From the NCBI RefSeq assembly GCF_030539665.1, contig NZ_JAUNXR010000002.1:124001-188000 (forward strand): a stretch of 64,000 bases of DNA, read 5' to 3'. The translations under genes were made by a program, and so were the position numbers. Shown here one piece after another: positions 1-9,667 of this stretch (positions are counted from its first letter, which is position 1; every line of letters begins with the position of its first letter). The notes under the pieces were generated by a model that worked only from the letters and a program-made list of their open reading frames with translations, had not been told where the DNA came from and made no database searches. This DNA is from Methanobrevibacter sp. Lineage in GTDB: Archaea > Methanobacteriota > Methanobacteria > Methanobacteriales > Methanobacteriaceae.

Positions 1-2616
1 CTTGGTATGATGGCTATTCTCCCTATAATTAAGGATGATAATTATGAGTATTTCCAAACTCCACTAAAAATATATGAAAATTATTTTAACAATTATAAAA
101 ATATTGATTTATATTTTGATGAATCTCTTCAAAAAACATTTGGAGCCATATCTTTCTTCGGACATGTCGATAAAGAGAATACTGAAGTAATTACTTTTAT
201 AAAAGAAACATTATCAATTACCGCCGAAGAACTCTCCTCCAATATTAAAAAACTTAATAAATTAGAATTTGTTGAACTCAATGCTGAAAAAAATATTGTA
301 AGAATATCTGACACCATTTTATCAACTTATATCTTCTATAAAACATATATTGAAGATAAACTTCTTGATTTAAACTTATGGTTAAATTATTTTATGAACA
401 ACAACTTTGATAGAATATACAGCAATATTGTAGACATAACTAACACATTTGGATTTGAAGTAGTAAATTCAAAAATAAAAGAAATAACTAAAAATTTATT
501 AGAAACTTTAGAAGAAAAAAATGAGAAACTTTTATATTTTTATAAGATGTTTTATGCTTTTTATGACACCAAAACCCTTATTTTCTTAAAGAAGTATGTT
601 GACGGATTAGATTATGAGGAATTTGATTTAAATCAAAACCTTCAAAAAGCTTACCATTACCATTATTACGAATATATGGAATTGTTATCAAAATTATATT
701 TATTAGATGAAAATATTTCAGAAAAGGCATTGTTAATAACAATCAAATATATCAAAAAACAATCTTCAAAATTTCTCGATATATCCAAATTAGTTAATGA
801 TAAATTTACATTTAATAGAAGAAGCGTAGATAATAAATTCAAAAATCAATTTTTCCTAATAGATTTTTTAAAAAACTTTGACACACCAAAAGAACAGGAA
901 ATTGCAGAAAAATTATTCTTATATTATATAAAAGATACAAATTTCTTTTGGGAAGAACATATTGAACAACAAATTCAAAATATTAATATAACATTTATTC
1001 GTTTTAAAATACCTCATACCAAAGAACTAAGTGATTTAAGAACAAGTGCAATAAACGAAATATTTTCATTATATGGTAAATATCCTGAAGTACACACATT
1101 AATTAATGAATATTGCAGAAGTATTGTGAAAGGTAATGAAGATTTAATAAAAAAAGAACAAATTCTTTTTTCAGATTTCTTCAATAAACAAAGCAAAAAT
1201 AACATTTTAACCAATATTATTTATTTAAACTATTGTAAATCCATTAAAAGAATGAATATAATGCCCTCAAATGACTTAAATTCGTTTAAAGAAAATAATG
1301 CTGTTTTAAATATAATAAACATTTATACAACATTAAATTATGAAGTTGAAAATCATAAAAATGAAAAAGAAATAAAAAACTTAATAATTTCAGATTTAGA
1401 GAACAAAAATATTGACTATGTTAAAAATATTCTAATAACACTTGATAATTTAACTAGTACTTACTCCGATAGCAACTATAACATATATGTTTCACTTTTA
1501 ATGGAAATTTTGCATGAAATAAATAAAGAAATGTTTTATGAAATTTTCAATTATTATGTAGAAGAACAATATACTTTAGGAATTGATAATTTAATAAAAA
1601 AAATACTAACAAACGAATTAATAGACCCAAAAATATTATATTCTTCTTTAAATATCTATCCTAATGAAGAAAAAAATAATTATAAACTAATATTTTTTAC
1701 ATTTATTTTAGAAAAAAATATTGATAAAGAAATATTCAAAGAATTCATAAAGTTTATTAATTCTGATAAAGGAGTATTTGATACACATTATTTTGATTCT
1801 TTTCTAAAATATAATCCTATCTTTTTAGAAAATTTAGATAAAATTGAAAATCGAGAAAATGAAAGCAACATAATACAATATCTCTCAAAACATCTTATCA
1901 ATTCTGAGAAAAAGCATTATATTTGGTGGGAATTTTGTTGTGAATTTAAAGAATATTTCAAAAATAACACCGATTTATTAAAAGAATTCTACATCTCTTC
2001 TTGGAAAATCTCCAATGAATATAAAGATTACGAATTAAATGATTTGAAAATACTATGTGATATTGATAAAGAATTTATATTTGAATTTTTAACAAATGTA
2101 TATGGAAACTATGGCCATTACGAACACAAAGATTTTGAATTTATATGGGAAATTTATTCTCTTGAAGAAATTGATCTAATAGTAAATCATTTTATAAAAT
2201 CTCACCGAAATATTGCAATACCCCTTTGTAATTCAGGAAAACTCCAAGAAGAAAAATATATATGTCATTTCATATTAAATAAAGATATTAAATTAATAAG
2301 AATCTTATTTGAAGAAATTTTAATTATATATGGCGAAGATAAATTCATATATTATTTAAAAATCTTTTTAGAACACCGTCCTTCATTAGATGACTTTAAA
2401 ATCATTAGTTTTGAAAAATTTAATGTAATTACAAGTTATGAATTGAAACCAAAAAATGATTTGAAATTTTTAAATAGAATAAAAGAAATGTTAGAAAATT
2501 TAAGAGGGTTGGATTATTTGGAACATATAGAATATGTTGAAAAACTTATCAGTTTTAAAGAAAAGGAAATTGAAGAATGTGAAAATGAAAAGTTCAAAGA
2601 AGAAGCCGTTTATTGA
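1..2616 (+). CDS. Probable STAND-type NTPase, C-terminal part (5' partial)
   Basis: The frame is open to base 1, so the ATG at base 7 is probably internal and the N-terminus lies outside the window. The visible 870 or so residues have no nucleotide-binding motif. The first 120 residues resemble the winged-helix segment that follows the ATPase core in STAND-like proteins, with the phrase VRISDTILSTYIFYK. The rest is an all-helical, Lys/Asn/Glu-rich stretch with many aromatic residues, as in the repeat sensor region of such proteins. It sits at the left end of a restriction-modification island and converges on the DpnII-type genes. The family call is inference from architecture and context; the P-loop that would prove it is not visible. 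Very AT-rich codon use suggests accessory DNA. Confidence 0.5.
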   Translation, partial: LGMMAILPIIKDDNYEYFQTPLKIYENYFNNYKNIDLYFDESLQKTFGAISFFGHVDKENTEVITFIKETLSITAEELSSNIKKLNKLEFVELNAEKNIVRISDTILSTYIFYKTYIEDKLLDLNLWLNYFMNNNFDRIYSNIVDITNTFGFEVVNSKIKEITKNLLETLEEKNEKLLYFYKMFYAFYDTKTLIFLKKYVDGLDYEEFDLNQNLQKAYHYHYYEYMELLSKLYLLDENISEKALLITIKYIKKQSSKFLDISKLVNDKFTFNRRSVDNKFKNQFFLIDFLKNFDTPKEQEIAEKLFLYYIKDTNFFWEEHIEQQIQNINITFIRFKIPHTKELSDLRTSAINEIFSLYGKYPEVHTLINEYCRSIVKGNEDLIKKEQILFSDFFNKQSKNNILTNIIYLNYCKSIKRMNIMPSNDLNSFKENNAVLNIINIYTTLNYEVENHKNEKEIKNLIISDLENKNIDYVKNILITLDNLTSTYSDSNYNIYVSLLMEILHEINKEMFYEIFNYYVEEQYTLGIDNLIKKILTNELIDPKILYSSLNIYPNEEKNNYKLIFFTFILEKNIDKEIFKEFIKFINSDKGVFDTHYFDSFLKYNPIFLENLDKIENRENESNIIQYLSKHLINSEKKHYIWWEFCCEFKEYFKNNTDLLKEFYISSWKISNEYKDYELNDLKILCDIDKEFIFEFLTNVYGNYGHYEHKDFEFIWEIYSLEEIDLIVNHFIKSHRNIAIPLCNSGKLQEEKYICHFILNKDIKLIRILFEEILIIYGEDKFIYYLKIFLEHRPSLDDFKIISFEKFNVITSYELKPKNDLKFLNRIKEMLENLRGLDYLEHIEYVEKLISFKEKEIEECENEKFKEEAVY

Positions 2617-2683
2617 ATAACTTCCTTTGATGAAGAAACTTTTATAATTAAATAATAAAATAAAAAATTTAGTTATTAAATGA

Positions 2684-3541
2684 TTAAATATCAAAAATCT
2701 CATTAAAATGATTAACCAGCATTCTATAATTAACCAAATATTCAATATCTGGTTCCACATTTTTAACTGTTTGATTCATTTTATTCCATCCGAAACCATC
2801 TGTGACCCATATAAACTTAATATCATGTTTATCCAAGTCTTTTTGAAGGTTTGCATAAGCATGAGCAACTTCAATAGGCTTGCTTCCTGTAGAATTATAA
2901 AAATTGCATTCTATTGCATATTTGGGCTTGTTGTCCACATAAACAACATAATCGAAACGTTTTATTCTATCAATATTTAATGAAGAGTCCTCTTTATTAA
3001 TCCTAACATTTGTTTTATTTTTAAATTCTTCTTCCAGCAATTCTCCAACAACATCCTCAAATATGTGACCACTACGATTTTTTCTAGCATTAGTGTCCAA
3101 ACCTACTTCGACTCCCATCAAATAGGAATACAAATCATCGATTTTGTTAAATAAATCCAAAAGTCCTGTTTTTATTGCAAATTCCACAATTTCATCGTGC
3201 TTAAATCTGTTTTTGGAAAAATCAATTATTTTATAATCTTTTTCCTCTAAATCAAAAACAGGGACTTTTTTATCACGAATAGCTAAAATTAATGGTAAAA
3301 GTGGAACTACCTTACGGTAATTTTTAATTATTTCACTAAACTTATCTTCCAATTCATCGCTTGAAACTTTATTTAAACTATTTAAAATACTAATTTCTAT
3401 TAATGAAGCCTTTAGATTGTTAATTATTTTTTCCCAATCAACATAATATTCATAAGTCCTGTTGGAACCTAATAAAGTATCAAAAAATTCATCCAAATAC
3501 TCTTCATTTGTTTTGAAACCTAATTTTAAATAGTCTACCAT
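2684..3541 (-). CDS. Type II restriction endonuclease, DpnII/MboI family
   Basis: A 285-residue predicted GATC endonuclease that cuts DNA lacking N6-methyladenine in GATC. The C-terminal half has the family signature: RFDYVVYVD near residue 195 followed by IECNFYNSTGSK near 208-219, which fits the PD-(D/E)xK-like core of DpnII and MboI (IETNFY..GSK in those enzymes). Length matches DpnII. The frame stays open 84 bases further upstream, but that would overlap the methylase gene; the ATG at 3541, 10 bases after the methylase stop, gives the start MVDYLKLG and is preferred. It is transcribed with the adenine methylase immediately upstream. GATC specificity is inferred from the family. Confidence 0.88.
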   Translation of the reverse strand: MVDYLKLGFKTNEEYLDEFFDTLLGSNRTYEYYVDWEKIINNLKASLIEISILNSLNKVSSDELEDKFSEIIKNYRKVVPLLPLILAIRDKKVPVFDLEEKDYKIIDFSKNRFKHDEIVEFAIKTGLLDLFNKIDDLYSYLMGVEVGLDTNARKNRSGHIFEDVVGELLEEEFKNKTNVRINKEDSSLNIDRIKRFDYVVYVDNKPKYAIECNFYNSTGSKPIEVAHAYANLQKDLDKHDIKFIWVTDGFGWNKMNQTVKNVEPDIEYLVNYRMLVNHFNEIFDI

Positions 3542-3551
3542 GATTTTCCAC

Positions 3552-4481
3552 CTAATAGTTTTTAACCAGAATTTCAGTGATTTTTCCTCTTTTTTCACCG
3601 TTGCTGTTAATAGAACGTTTAGCAAAGACTCTATTTATTGTAAAATCCTTATACAAATCATCAAAGAAATTATCATTTTCGTCTGTGTTTTTAGGATCAG
3701 AATTGCTTAAAATAGCTTTTGCACCCTTTTCAGAAATTCTTTTATAATATTTGGCCAATTCTACCTGACTATCATCATTAAACGCTTCTTTAGAATATGT
3801 GTTGAATGAAGCAGTATTTGGTAATGGCCTATATGGAGGATCAAGATACACCAATGAATCATCATCAATAAATTCTTCTGAAGCTAAAAATGAAGCATTG
3901 ACGATTTTAACATCTTTTAAAACTTTTGAAACAGCCAAAATATTTTCAACATCACAAATGTTTGGGTTTTTATACCTCCCAAATGGAACATTAAATTCCC
4001 CTTTCTTATTCAACCTAAATAAGCCATTAAAACAAGTTTTATTCATGAAAATGGTATAGGCTGCTCTTTGAATATGTTCTTCAGAATAGTTTTCAAAATC
4101 AAAATCTGGAACAGCTTGATTAAACTCGCTTCTTACATTCAAATAATATTCCTTTCTTTCCTCATGAGTTTTTGGAATGAAAAACTCTCTAATGTTGCCT
4201 AAAATCTCTAATAATTCATTTGGATTGTTTTTAATTGCATTATATGTTAAAATAAGTTCAGGGTTAATGTCGCTGATGTATGCTTCTTTGACATCATAAT
4301 TTGTCATCAAATGGAAGAAAATTGCTCCTCCGCCTATGAAAGGTTCAAAATACTTTTTAATGGTTTTTGTTTCTTTGATTTCTTCTGGCAAATTTGAATC
4401 AATATCTTCAATAAGTTGTTTTTTCCCTCCAGCCCATTTAAGGAAAGGAGTTGGATTATTAATTTTTTCATTTGATTTCAT
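3552..4481 (-). CDS. dam: DNA adenine methyltransferase, Dam/DpnM (D12 class) type
   Basis: A 309-residue N6-adenine methyltransferase of the alpha (D12) class. PFLKWAGGKKQ at residues 12-22 and PFIGGGAIFFH near 47 form the SAM-binding region; DPPY near residue 215 is the catalytic motif IV. Family members methylate adenine in GATC and protect against DpnII/MboI-type nucleases. The gene for such a nuclease follows 10 bases downstream on the same strand, so the two form a complete type II system. A GGAG lies 8 bases before the ATG. The 223-base gap upstream contains a minus-strand TATA-like stretch near 4557-4572, so the pair probably has its own promoter. Solitary Dam function is unlikely given the linked nuclease. 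Confidence 0.92.
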   Translation of the reverse strand: MKSNEKINNPTPFLKWAGGKKQLIEDIDSNLPEEIKETKTIKKYFEPFIGGGAIFFHLMTNYDVKEAYISDINPELILTYNAIKNNPNELLEILGNIREFFIPKTHEERKEYYLNVRSEFNQAVPDFDFENYSEEHIQRAAYTIFMNKTCFNGLFRLNKKGEFNVPFGRYKNPNICDVENILAVSKVLKDVKIVNASFLASEEFIDDDSLVYLDPPYRPLPNTASFNTYSKEAFNDDSQVELAKYYKRISEKGAKAILSNSDPKNTDENDNFFDDLYKDFTINRVFAKRSINSNGEKRGKITEILVKNY

Positions 4482-4704
4482 GAATCTTACTCCAATATTG
4501 TTTAAAATCCCAATCCCCGCATTAATCTAAATTAAAAATAGTAATAATATCCTTGTTTTTTATATTATATTGCAAACAATATAAATTTAGTGAATTTATC
4601 TGAAACCTATTTCTTTGTATTTTTATCAAATTAATCCAACATTCTAAAAATGAACTATGATAAAATTTTTTATCTTTTAAATACCACCAATAGATGAAAA
4701 AAAA
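4482..4704. other. Intergenic region upstream of dam
   Basis: AT-rich gap of 223 bases between the McrC-like stop and the dam start, all genes on the minus strand. A TATATAATATAAAAAA-like run on the minus strand near 4557-4572 could be the dam-dpnII promoter, with a leader of about 60 bases. I see no coding capacity and no strong hairpin with a T-tract. Confidence 0.35.
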
Positions 4705-6468
4705 TCATTTTATTAAAGTTAGCAATATCTTTCTAATAAAAATCTCCAAATTATTCTTCTCTATTTCATCATTTCCTGGAGTCAATGACAACGCCCCTAC
4801 TGATGGGATTTCAAGCTCTGTTTCCTTGAATATCTGGCACTTGTCTCCAGGATATAGAATATAAGCACCATCTGTCCTTAAAATTGCATCCTTGTAGGTG
4901 TGCATCTTATAGATGTCCTCTTTTTTGAACTCCTTTATTTTCCAGCTGAAGTCGTTTACGTCGTCGTAGTCCTTGTTGACTTCTTCCTTTGACTTGTATT
5001 TTGCATCGAAGTGTATGAAGTAGGAGTTTCCAGCTACATTTACCAGGAATGTGTAGTCTGGGCGGAATTTCAATGAGTATGACCTGAATTTGCTGTTTCT
5101 TGAAAATTCCAGATTGTAGTAGTATCCTAACTGGATTTCCTTGCCATCCATTTCAAAATCGAATTTGAAGAGTGATTTTTGCCCTTCTTTTAGTGAAATG
5201 CTCCAGTTGTCCTTGCTTAACTGGAAGATTTCTTCAAAGTAAATGTTGTTCCCTGAAATGCTTCCCAATACTTCCAGTATCTTAAAGTAGCACCAGTATT
5301 CGTATAGTTCGAATATTTTCTTTTCATGGCCTTGGAAATTGTCTGATAGTTGTTTCCAGCTCATTCTGAATGAGAATTCCAGCATAATGAAATATTTGAA
5401 TAGTTCCTTGTAGCCTTCTCTTTTTTGAAGAACCTGTGAGTTGAATGGAACATAGTCCATTTTTGAAATGTCCCTGAAAATGTTGTTTGAAGTATAGTAT
5501 TCTATCTCATTTTTAAATTCCATTAGTTTGTCTTGAATATATCCTTCCTTTGAGCTTTCCAGGAGCTTTTCTATCAGATCCTGAATCATGAACAAAAATG
5601 ATTTGAAAAACCTGTTTTCCGGAACATCTATCGTGTCCTGATATTTGATGTCGTTTACTTTAATTGGCATGTATCCATTCAGATTATCTGAAAAATTAGA
5701 GTCAATATTGGCCTTATGGAGATTTTCCGGATTTGTTATGATATCTGTAAGGCTGTTTAGATCGATGTTTTGTGAAAATCCTGCTGGAACCTCTTCTTGA
5801 TAATTGTCAAGTCTTGAGTAGAGGTTTCTAAAAAGGTATTCGCAGACTGATGGGAGGTTTTCATATCTGAAAAGGTATTCCAAAAGCATGAAATCCTCAT
5901 AATAGGTTGACTTGTCTGCTTCTGCTATTTCAAAGTCATGGTAGAGTGGTGATTTTGAATCGAAAATAAGGCCTGTTGCATACTGCGAAAGGTCAGCAAT
6001 CATTGCAGAGTAATGGTTGATGTAGTCCATTTTCTTGGATCTGACCTCAATCGGGATTTTTCTGGATTTTTGACCATTTACTTCAACGTCCAGAAATGAC
6101 TTTCCAACATAGCTTCCGAAGTTCAGGAATCCGCCAATCTTATTGCTGTTGGAGTCTCCGAAATTGAATCCGAGCTGCTTGAAAATGCCACTGTTGATTT
6201 CCGTGATTGATGGAATTAGATTTATATCATTCCCTTTTGACTCGAACAGTATCTGATATTCAATCTCTTCCAAAAAGCAAATCAAATCTTCAGCTGCAAG
6301 ATACTGGATTGGAGTTTTATTGTCTGTGTTTTCAACGAAATCTATGTTTTCCAGAATGATTCCGTTTGAAAGTTCAATAATGGAGTCTTGGCTGGAGGAG
6401 TAGTCTGTGGCACATATGGTTAGCTTTCCAAGGTTTTCAAATGGAATTGTCAGTTTCTGTTCTCGCAT
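4705..6468 (-). CDS. McrC-like restriction component with PD-(D/E)xK nuclease (DUF2357-like)
   Basis: A 587-residue protein pairing with the AAA+ protein encoded 8 bases upstream. The first 300 residues resemble DUF2357/McrC N-terminal regions without a motif I can assign. The last 110 residues contain a nuclease core: RPDYTFLV near residue 480, then FIHFDAKYK near 495, matching D-x(n)-DAK of McrC-type PD-(D/E)xK enzymes. In McrBC systems the McrC subunit stimulates NTP hydrolysis by the McrB ring and cuts DNA. Here the pair follows a C5-methyltransferase gene, as in the LlaJI and BsuMI systems, where McrBC-like subunits act with cognate methylases and cut unmethylated DNA. Which mode applies cannot be read from the sequence. 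Confidence 0.8.
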   Translation of the reverse strand: MREQKLTIPFENLGKLTICATDYSSSQDSIIELSNGIILENIDFVENTDNKTPIQYLAAEDLICFLEEIEYQILFESKGNDINLIPSITEINSGIFKQLGFNFGDSNSNKIGGFLNFGSYVGKSFLDVEVNGQKSRKIPIEVRSKKMDYINHYSAMIADLSQYATGLIFDSKSPLYHDFEIAEADKSTYYEDFMLLEYLFRYENLPSVCEYLFRNLYSRLDNYQEEVPAGFSQNIDLNSLTDIITNPENLHKANIDSNFSDNLNGYMPIKVNDIKYQDTIDVPENRFFKSFLFMIQDLIEKLLESSKEGYIQDKLMEFKNEIEYYTSNNIFRDISKMDYVPFNSQVLQKREGYKELFKYFIMLEFSFRMSWKQLSDNFQGHEKKIFELYEYWCYFKILEVLGSISGNNIYFEEIFQLSKDNWSISLKEGQKSLFKFDFEMDGKEIQLGYYYNLEFSRNSKFRSYSLKFRPDYTFLVNVAGNSYFIHFDAKYKSKEEVNKDYDDVNDFSWKIKEFKKEDIYKMHTYKDAILRTDGAYILYPGDKCQIFKETELEIPSVGALSLTPGNDEIEKNNLEIFIRKILLTLIK

Positions 6469-6476
6469 TTTATCAA

Positions 6477-8243
6477 CTAGTTTACAAATGAAGTGTATCT
6501 TTGATTGTTCAAGTTCTCGTCCATTTCCTTGAGTTTCAAGGCAGAAGTGTAATATTTTGAGTTGTCCCTTTCCACATTTGCCAACCTTGGAACTATGCTG
6601 TCATCAGCATTTACTGACAGCTTGAAGAGGTCTACAATGACAGGCCCTAAAACCTTCTGTGAACCGTGAAGCTTAGGAAGCATTTTCTGCTTTATCTGAG
6701 CATCGAAGTATCTTTGCCAGTTGCCCCATTCTGCTGGCTTGTTTTCATATTTCCATGATACAACCATGAAGCGTAGGATTTCGTTGATTACTCTGAAACC
6801 GAAGTCGAAGTTGGCCCTCTTGAGAACGTTCTGGAAGTTTTCCAATTCATTGGATAGGATGTCCCACAATGGCTGATTTTCAAATGTGACTCCGCTGAAT
6901 ACTTTCTTGAGCTCGTGAATGTTCATTTTCCTTATTTCCTCATCACTTTGAGGATTTAGCAGATAAGTTTCATTGCCGTTTAAAACATAGTCGTTGAAGT
7001 TGGAATTCATATAATCCAATGCAGACATTGTTTTAAACTCGATAGTGTTAGCCCTGTCTAAAACCTTAGGGGAGAACATATATGTAGTCTCATCAACATT
7101 GACAGTTCCGACAATAAAAAGGTTTTCAGGGATTTTAACGGATTCAGTAGCTGAAATTGGAATAGGTTCCAGGCTTTCCATAGCTGACAGGAACTCCGCA
7201 AAATACCTTTCAACATGGGAAAGGTTCATCTCATCCAAAATCAGGAAATAAGGAACAGTAGGGTTTTCCTGAGCTTCCTTAATCAGTTCAAAAGCAGGAG
7301 TGGAATTGTACTCGTCTGTTATTACATTGTAAAAACCTAGAATGTTTCTGCTTTCAGTCCAATTAGCTCCTACTGGAACCAATTCGTATTGGTTGTTTTT
7401 GTTTGAAGATAGAATAATCTTTAAATCAATTTTCTGATTAGGATTTTCCTCAGCCAACCTTTCCAGATGGTTAGTTAACTCATCATTTGCAGTGTAAAAA
7501 AGCCTAGTGTTCATATTCAATTTTCCCTCACCATGAATACCATCAACAACAATTGGATAATCCTGTTCATACTTCAAAATAGGCAATTTTTTATCAACAT
7601 CCTCCCTTGAAACTGCCCAACCACCAATTTTAGCAGATTTGCCTACCTTAACAGATGATTCTATGTAATCTTGAGTTGTGCTTTTGGAAATGAAATCAAC
7701 AAATAGCTGAGCCAATTTTGTCTTTCCAGTTCCAGAATTACCAGTGAAAATTACAAAAGGTTTTATTTTTAATGAAAGTAAATAATTCTCAATAATTTCA
7801 GGGTCAAACAAATATCCCTTTGATTTGAGATAATCCATAAAAGAAGAAAATTCCTTAGATTCATTATTATCATTTAACATACTGAAAGCCTCCACAAGTT
7901 CATCCCTCATCTTAAATTGAAATTCATTTCCTATCCATTTGCCTGTAAAAAACCAAGGCCATAATTTAACATTTCCATCTTCATCAGTTATATGTTCCCT
8001 TTGAAGATAGTTCCTAATTCTCCTACCATTTTGAACAATAGCCGAATTATAGGATTTTTCATCCTCAAAACCCTGTTCATTGCGTTTTTCAGCAATTTGA
8101 GAAGTAGTGGCGGCATGATCTTTAGAATTATAAACAATTTCTAAAACGGCCATCATCTTTTCTGTAATGATATTAGGATTTTTTAGTATTTTTTCCCAAT
8201 CCTCAACAGAAACGTAATCATTATTCCTAAGATACTCTTCCAT
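6477..8243 (-). CDS. McrB-like AAA+ NTPase restriction component
   Basis: A 588-residue motor subunit. The N-terminal 130 residues form a probable DNA-recognition part with helix-turn-helix character (TTSQIAEKRNEQGF near 40-55). The AAA+ core has Walker A GNSGTGKTK near residues 168-176 and Walker B LILDEMNLSHVER near 335-348, the DEMNL form characteristic of McrB. A sensor asparagine in GTVNVDETT and the arginine-bearing LDRANTIEF follow. McrB proteins hydrolyse GTP and translocate DNA with McrC, whose gene lies 8 bases downstream. The start has GGAG 11 bases upstream. It is most likely transcribed with dcm (74 bases upstream). The gene is less AT-rich than the STAND-like gene at the window start. 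Confidence 0.87.
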   Translation of the reverse strand: MEEYLRNNDYVSVEDWEKILKNPNIITEKMMAVLEIVYNSKDHAATTSQIAEKRNEQGFEDEKSYNSAIVQNGRRIRNYLQREHITDEDGNVKLWPWFFTGKWIGNEFQFKMRDELVEAFSMLNDNNESKEFSSFMDYLKSKGYLFDPEIIENYLLSLKIKPFVIFTGNSGTGKTKLAQLFVDFISKSTTQDYIESSVKVGKSAKIGGWAVSREDVDKKLPILKYEQDYPIVVDGIHGEGKLNMNTRLFYTANDELTNHLERLAEENPNQKIDLKIILSSNKNNQYELVPVGANWTESRNILGFYNVITDEYNSTPAFELIKEAQENPTVPYFLILDEMNLSHVERYFAEFLSAMESLEPIPISATESVKIPENLFIVGTVNVDETTYMFSPKVLDRANTIEFKTMSALDYMNSNFNDYVLNGNETYLLNPQSDEEIRKMNIHELKKVFSGVTFENQPLWDILSNELENFQNVLKRANFDFGFRVINEILRFMVVSWKYENKPAEWGNWQRYFDAQIKQKMLPKLHGSQKVLGPVIVDLFKLSVNADDSIVPRLANVERDNSKYYTSALKLKEMDENLNNQRYTSFVN

Positions 8244-8317
8244 AATAATAAAACTCCATTAATAACAAGTAATTATTATTATGTTGTTAAATTATAAAAA
8301 AATAGCTAATTTGGAAA

Positions 8318-9571
8318 TTATTCTCTGTCAATGATTTCATTCAAATAATTTCCAATTCTTTCAACGATTCCTACAACAAGTGCATTGCCCATTAGAAAGT
8401 ATCTTCTTTTTTCTGTCATTGACCTGTCTGGAATGTTTGTCCAGTTTTCAGGGAACATGTTGATTTTTTCAGCCTCGATTGGGGTTAAAATCCTATACAT
8501 TCCTGAGCATTTGTCTTCCACAACATGTGTGCTTCTGTTTACTGTTGTTTCGCTTGTAAGCATTGTTCTTGCAGGAACATCCAATTTGTCAGGGAATGGA
8601 ACTGCCCCTTCGGAATAGCAGTAGGTTTCACCATTGGGCTTTTTCCTTTCAAGCTTCTTTGAGCTTTTCAGGTATCTGATTCTTTCAAACTTATCGTCAT
8701 CCAGATAATACTTTTCATCAACAGGATTGTCCTCCAGGACTTCATATAATGTTGTAAGCTCATCGCAGTCTGCCTTAACCTTGTATGTCTGGATTTTACC
8801 GCCCTTCATTCTTCCTGCATTGAAGAAGTGCAGGTCGAATTTGTCGCTTACATCCACCAGATCATTAAAGCTTTCTTCATCAATGTTTCCTTGGCTTGAA
8901 TCGAAGATTTCATCTTCAATTGGGAATAGCTCTGCAAAAAGGCCCTTTTCAAATATGAATTCCCTGTCAGGAATTTGACTCATTTTCTCAGCATAGCTTG
9001 TGGAGTTCTTATAGGCGAAAATAAAAACTCTGCGCCTTTTCTGAGGGAACCCGTAATCTGCGGCATTTATTACTCTCCATTCCACCGAATAGTCATTGTC
9101 ATGGAATGTTCTAAGCATTATTCCAAAATCGCGGCCTCTCTGTGTTGAGGGTGACCTAAGAAGCCTGTCCACATTTTCCAAAAGGACAAATGGAGGCTGT
9201 TTCGCTTCCAGGACTTCTGCAATCTGCCACCAGAGAACCCCTTTCTTTCCTTCGATTCCCTTTTCGTTTGAAAGGCTTCTTGCAACGGAATAGTCCTGAC
9301 ATGGAAATCCTCCAACAAGCAACGTATGGTCGGGAATCGTATTCTTGTCAACATTGGATATGTCCTCATTCACATGGTTTTCTGACTCTCCGAACCTCTT
9401 GACATAGCAGTCAAAGGCTGCCTGAGACTTTGTAGATGGTTCCCACTGGTTTGCCCAGACAAAATCCCATGTTTCATCCTCTACGGTTTGGCCATCGACC
9501 AGATCAACATGGTTCAATCCACAGCGGAATCCACCTACACCTGCAAACAACTCTACTACTGTCTTATCCAT
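8318..9571 (-). CDS. dcm: DNA cytosine-5 methyltransferase, M.Sau3AI-like
   Basis: A 417-residue C5-methyltransferase with the ordered motifs of the family. SAM-binding motif I is VELFAGVGGFRCG at 6-18, catalytic motif IV is GGFPCQDYSVA with Cys91, motif VI is LLENVDRLL at 131-139, motif VIII is PQKRRRVFIFAYK, and motif X is GNALVVGIVERIG near the end. Length fits M.Sau3AI (about 410 residues). It is divergently transcribed from a Sau3AI-type nuclease gene, with 96 bases between the two starts, so it most probably methylates cytosine in GATC. GAGGGG lies 5 bases before the ATG. It is also the first gene of the leftward mcrB-mcrC unit, so it could protect against both nucleases. Confidence 0.92.
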   Translation of the reverse strand: MDKTVVELFAGVGGFRCGLNHVDLVDGQTVEDETWDFVWANQWEPSTKSQAAFDCYVKRFGESENHVNEDISNVDKNTIPDHTLLVGGFPCQDYSVARSLSNEKGIEGKKGVLWWQIAEVLEAKQPPFVLLENVDRLLRSPSTQRGRDFGIMLRTFHDNDYSVEWRVINAADYGFPQKRRRVFIFAYKNSTSYAEKMSQIPDREFIFEKGLFAELFPIEDEIFDSSQGNIDEESFNDLVDVSDKFDLHFFNAGRMKGGKIQTYKVKADCDELTTLYEVLEDNPVDEKYYLDDDKFERIRYLKSSKKLERKKPNGETYCYSEGAVPFPDKLDVPARTMLTSETTVNRSTHVVEDKCSGMYRILTPIEAEKINMFPENWTNIPDRSMTEKRRYFLMGNALVVGIVERIGNYLNEIIDRE

Positions 9572-9667
9572 ACAAACCCCTCAAAAACAAATAAAATATT
9601 TAATCTGTAAATAGATATATGTTTATTATATAAAGTAAGTTTTGGCCAAGAGCATTTGGAGATTAAT
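9572..9667. promoter_or_regulatory. Shared divergent promoter region of dcm and Sau3AI-type gene
   Basis: Bases 9622-9636 carry TTATTATATAAAG, a TATA box about 35 bases before the nuclease ATG at 9668. Because the stretch is nearly self-complementary it also gives a minus-strand TATA for dcm. One element may therefore set the relative expression of methylase and nuclease. No further operator repeat is evident. Confidence 0.5.

Noticed and set aside
9118-9369. ORFs overlapping dcm in other frames
   Set aside because: They lie wholly inside a gene with all C5-methylase motifs and have no independent signals.
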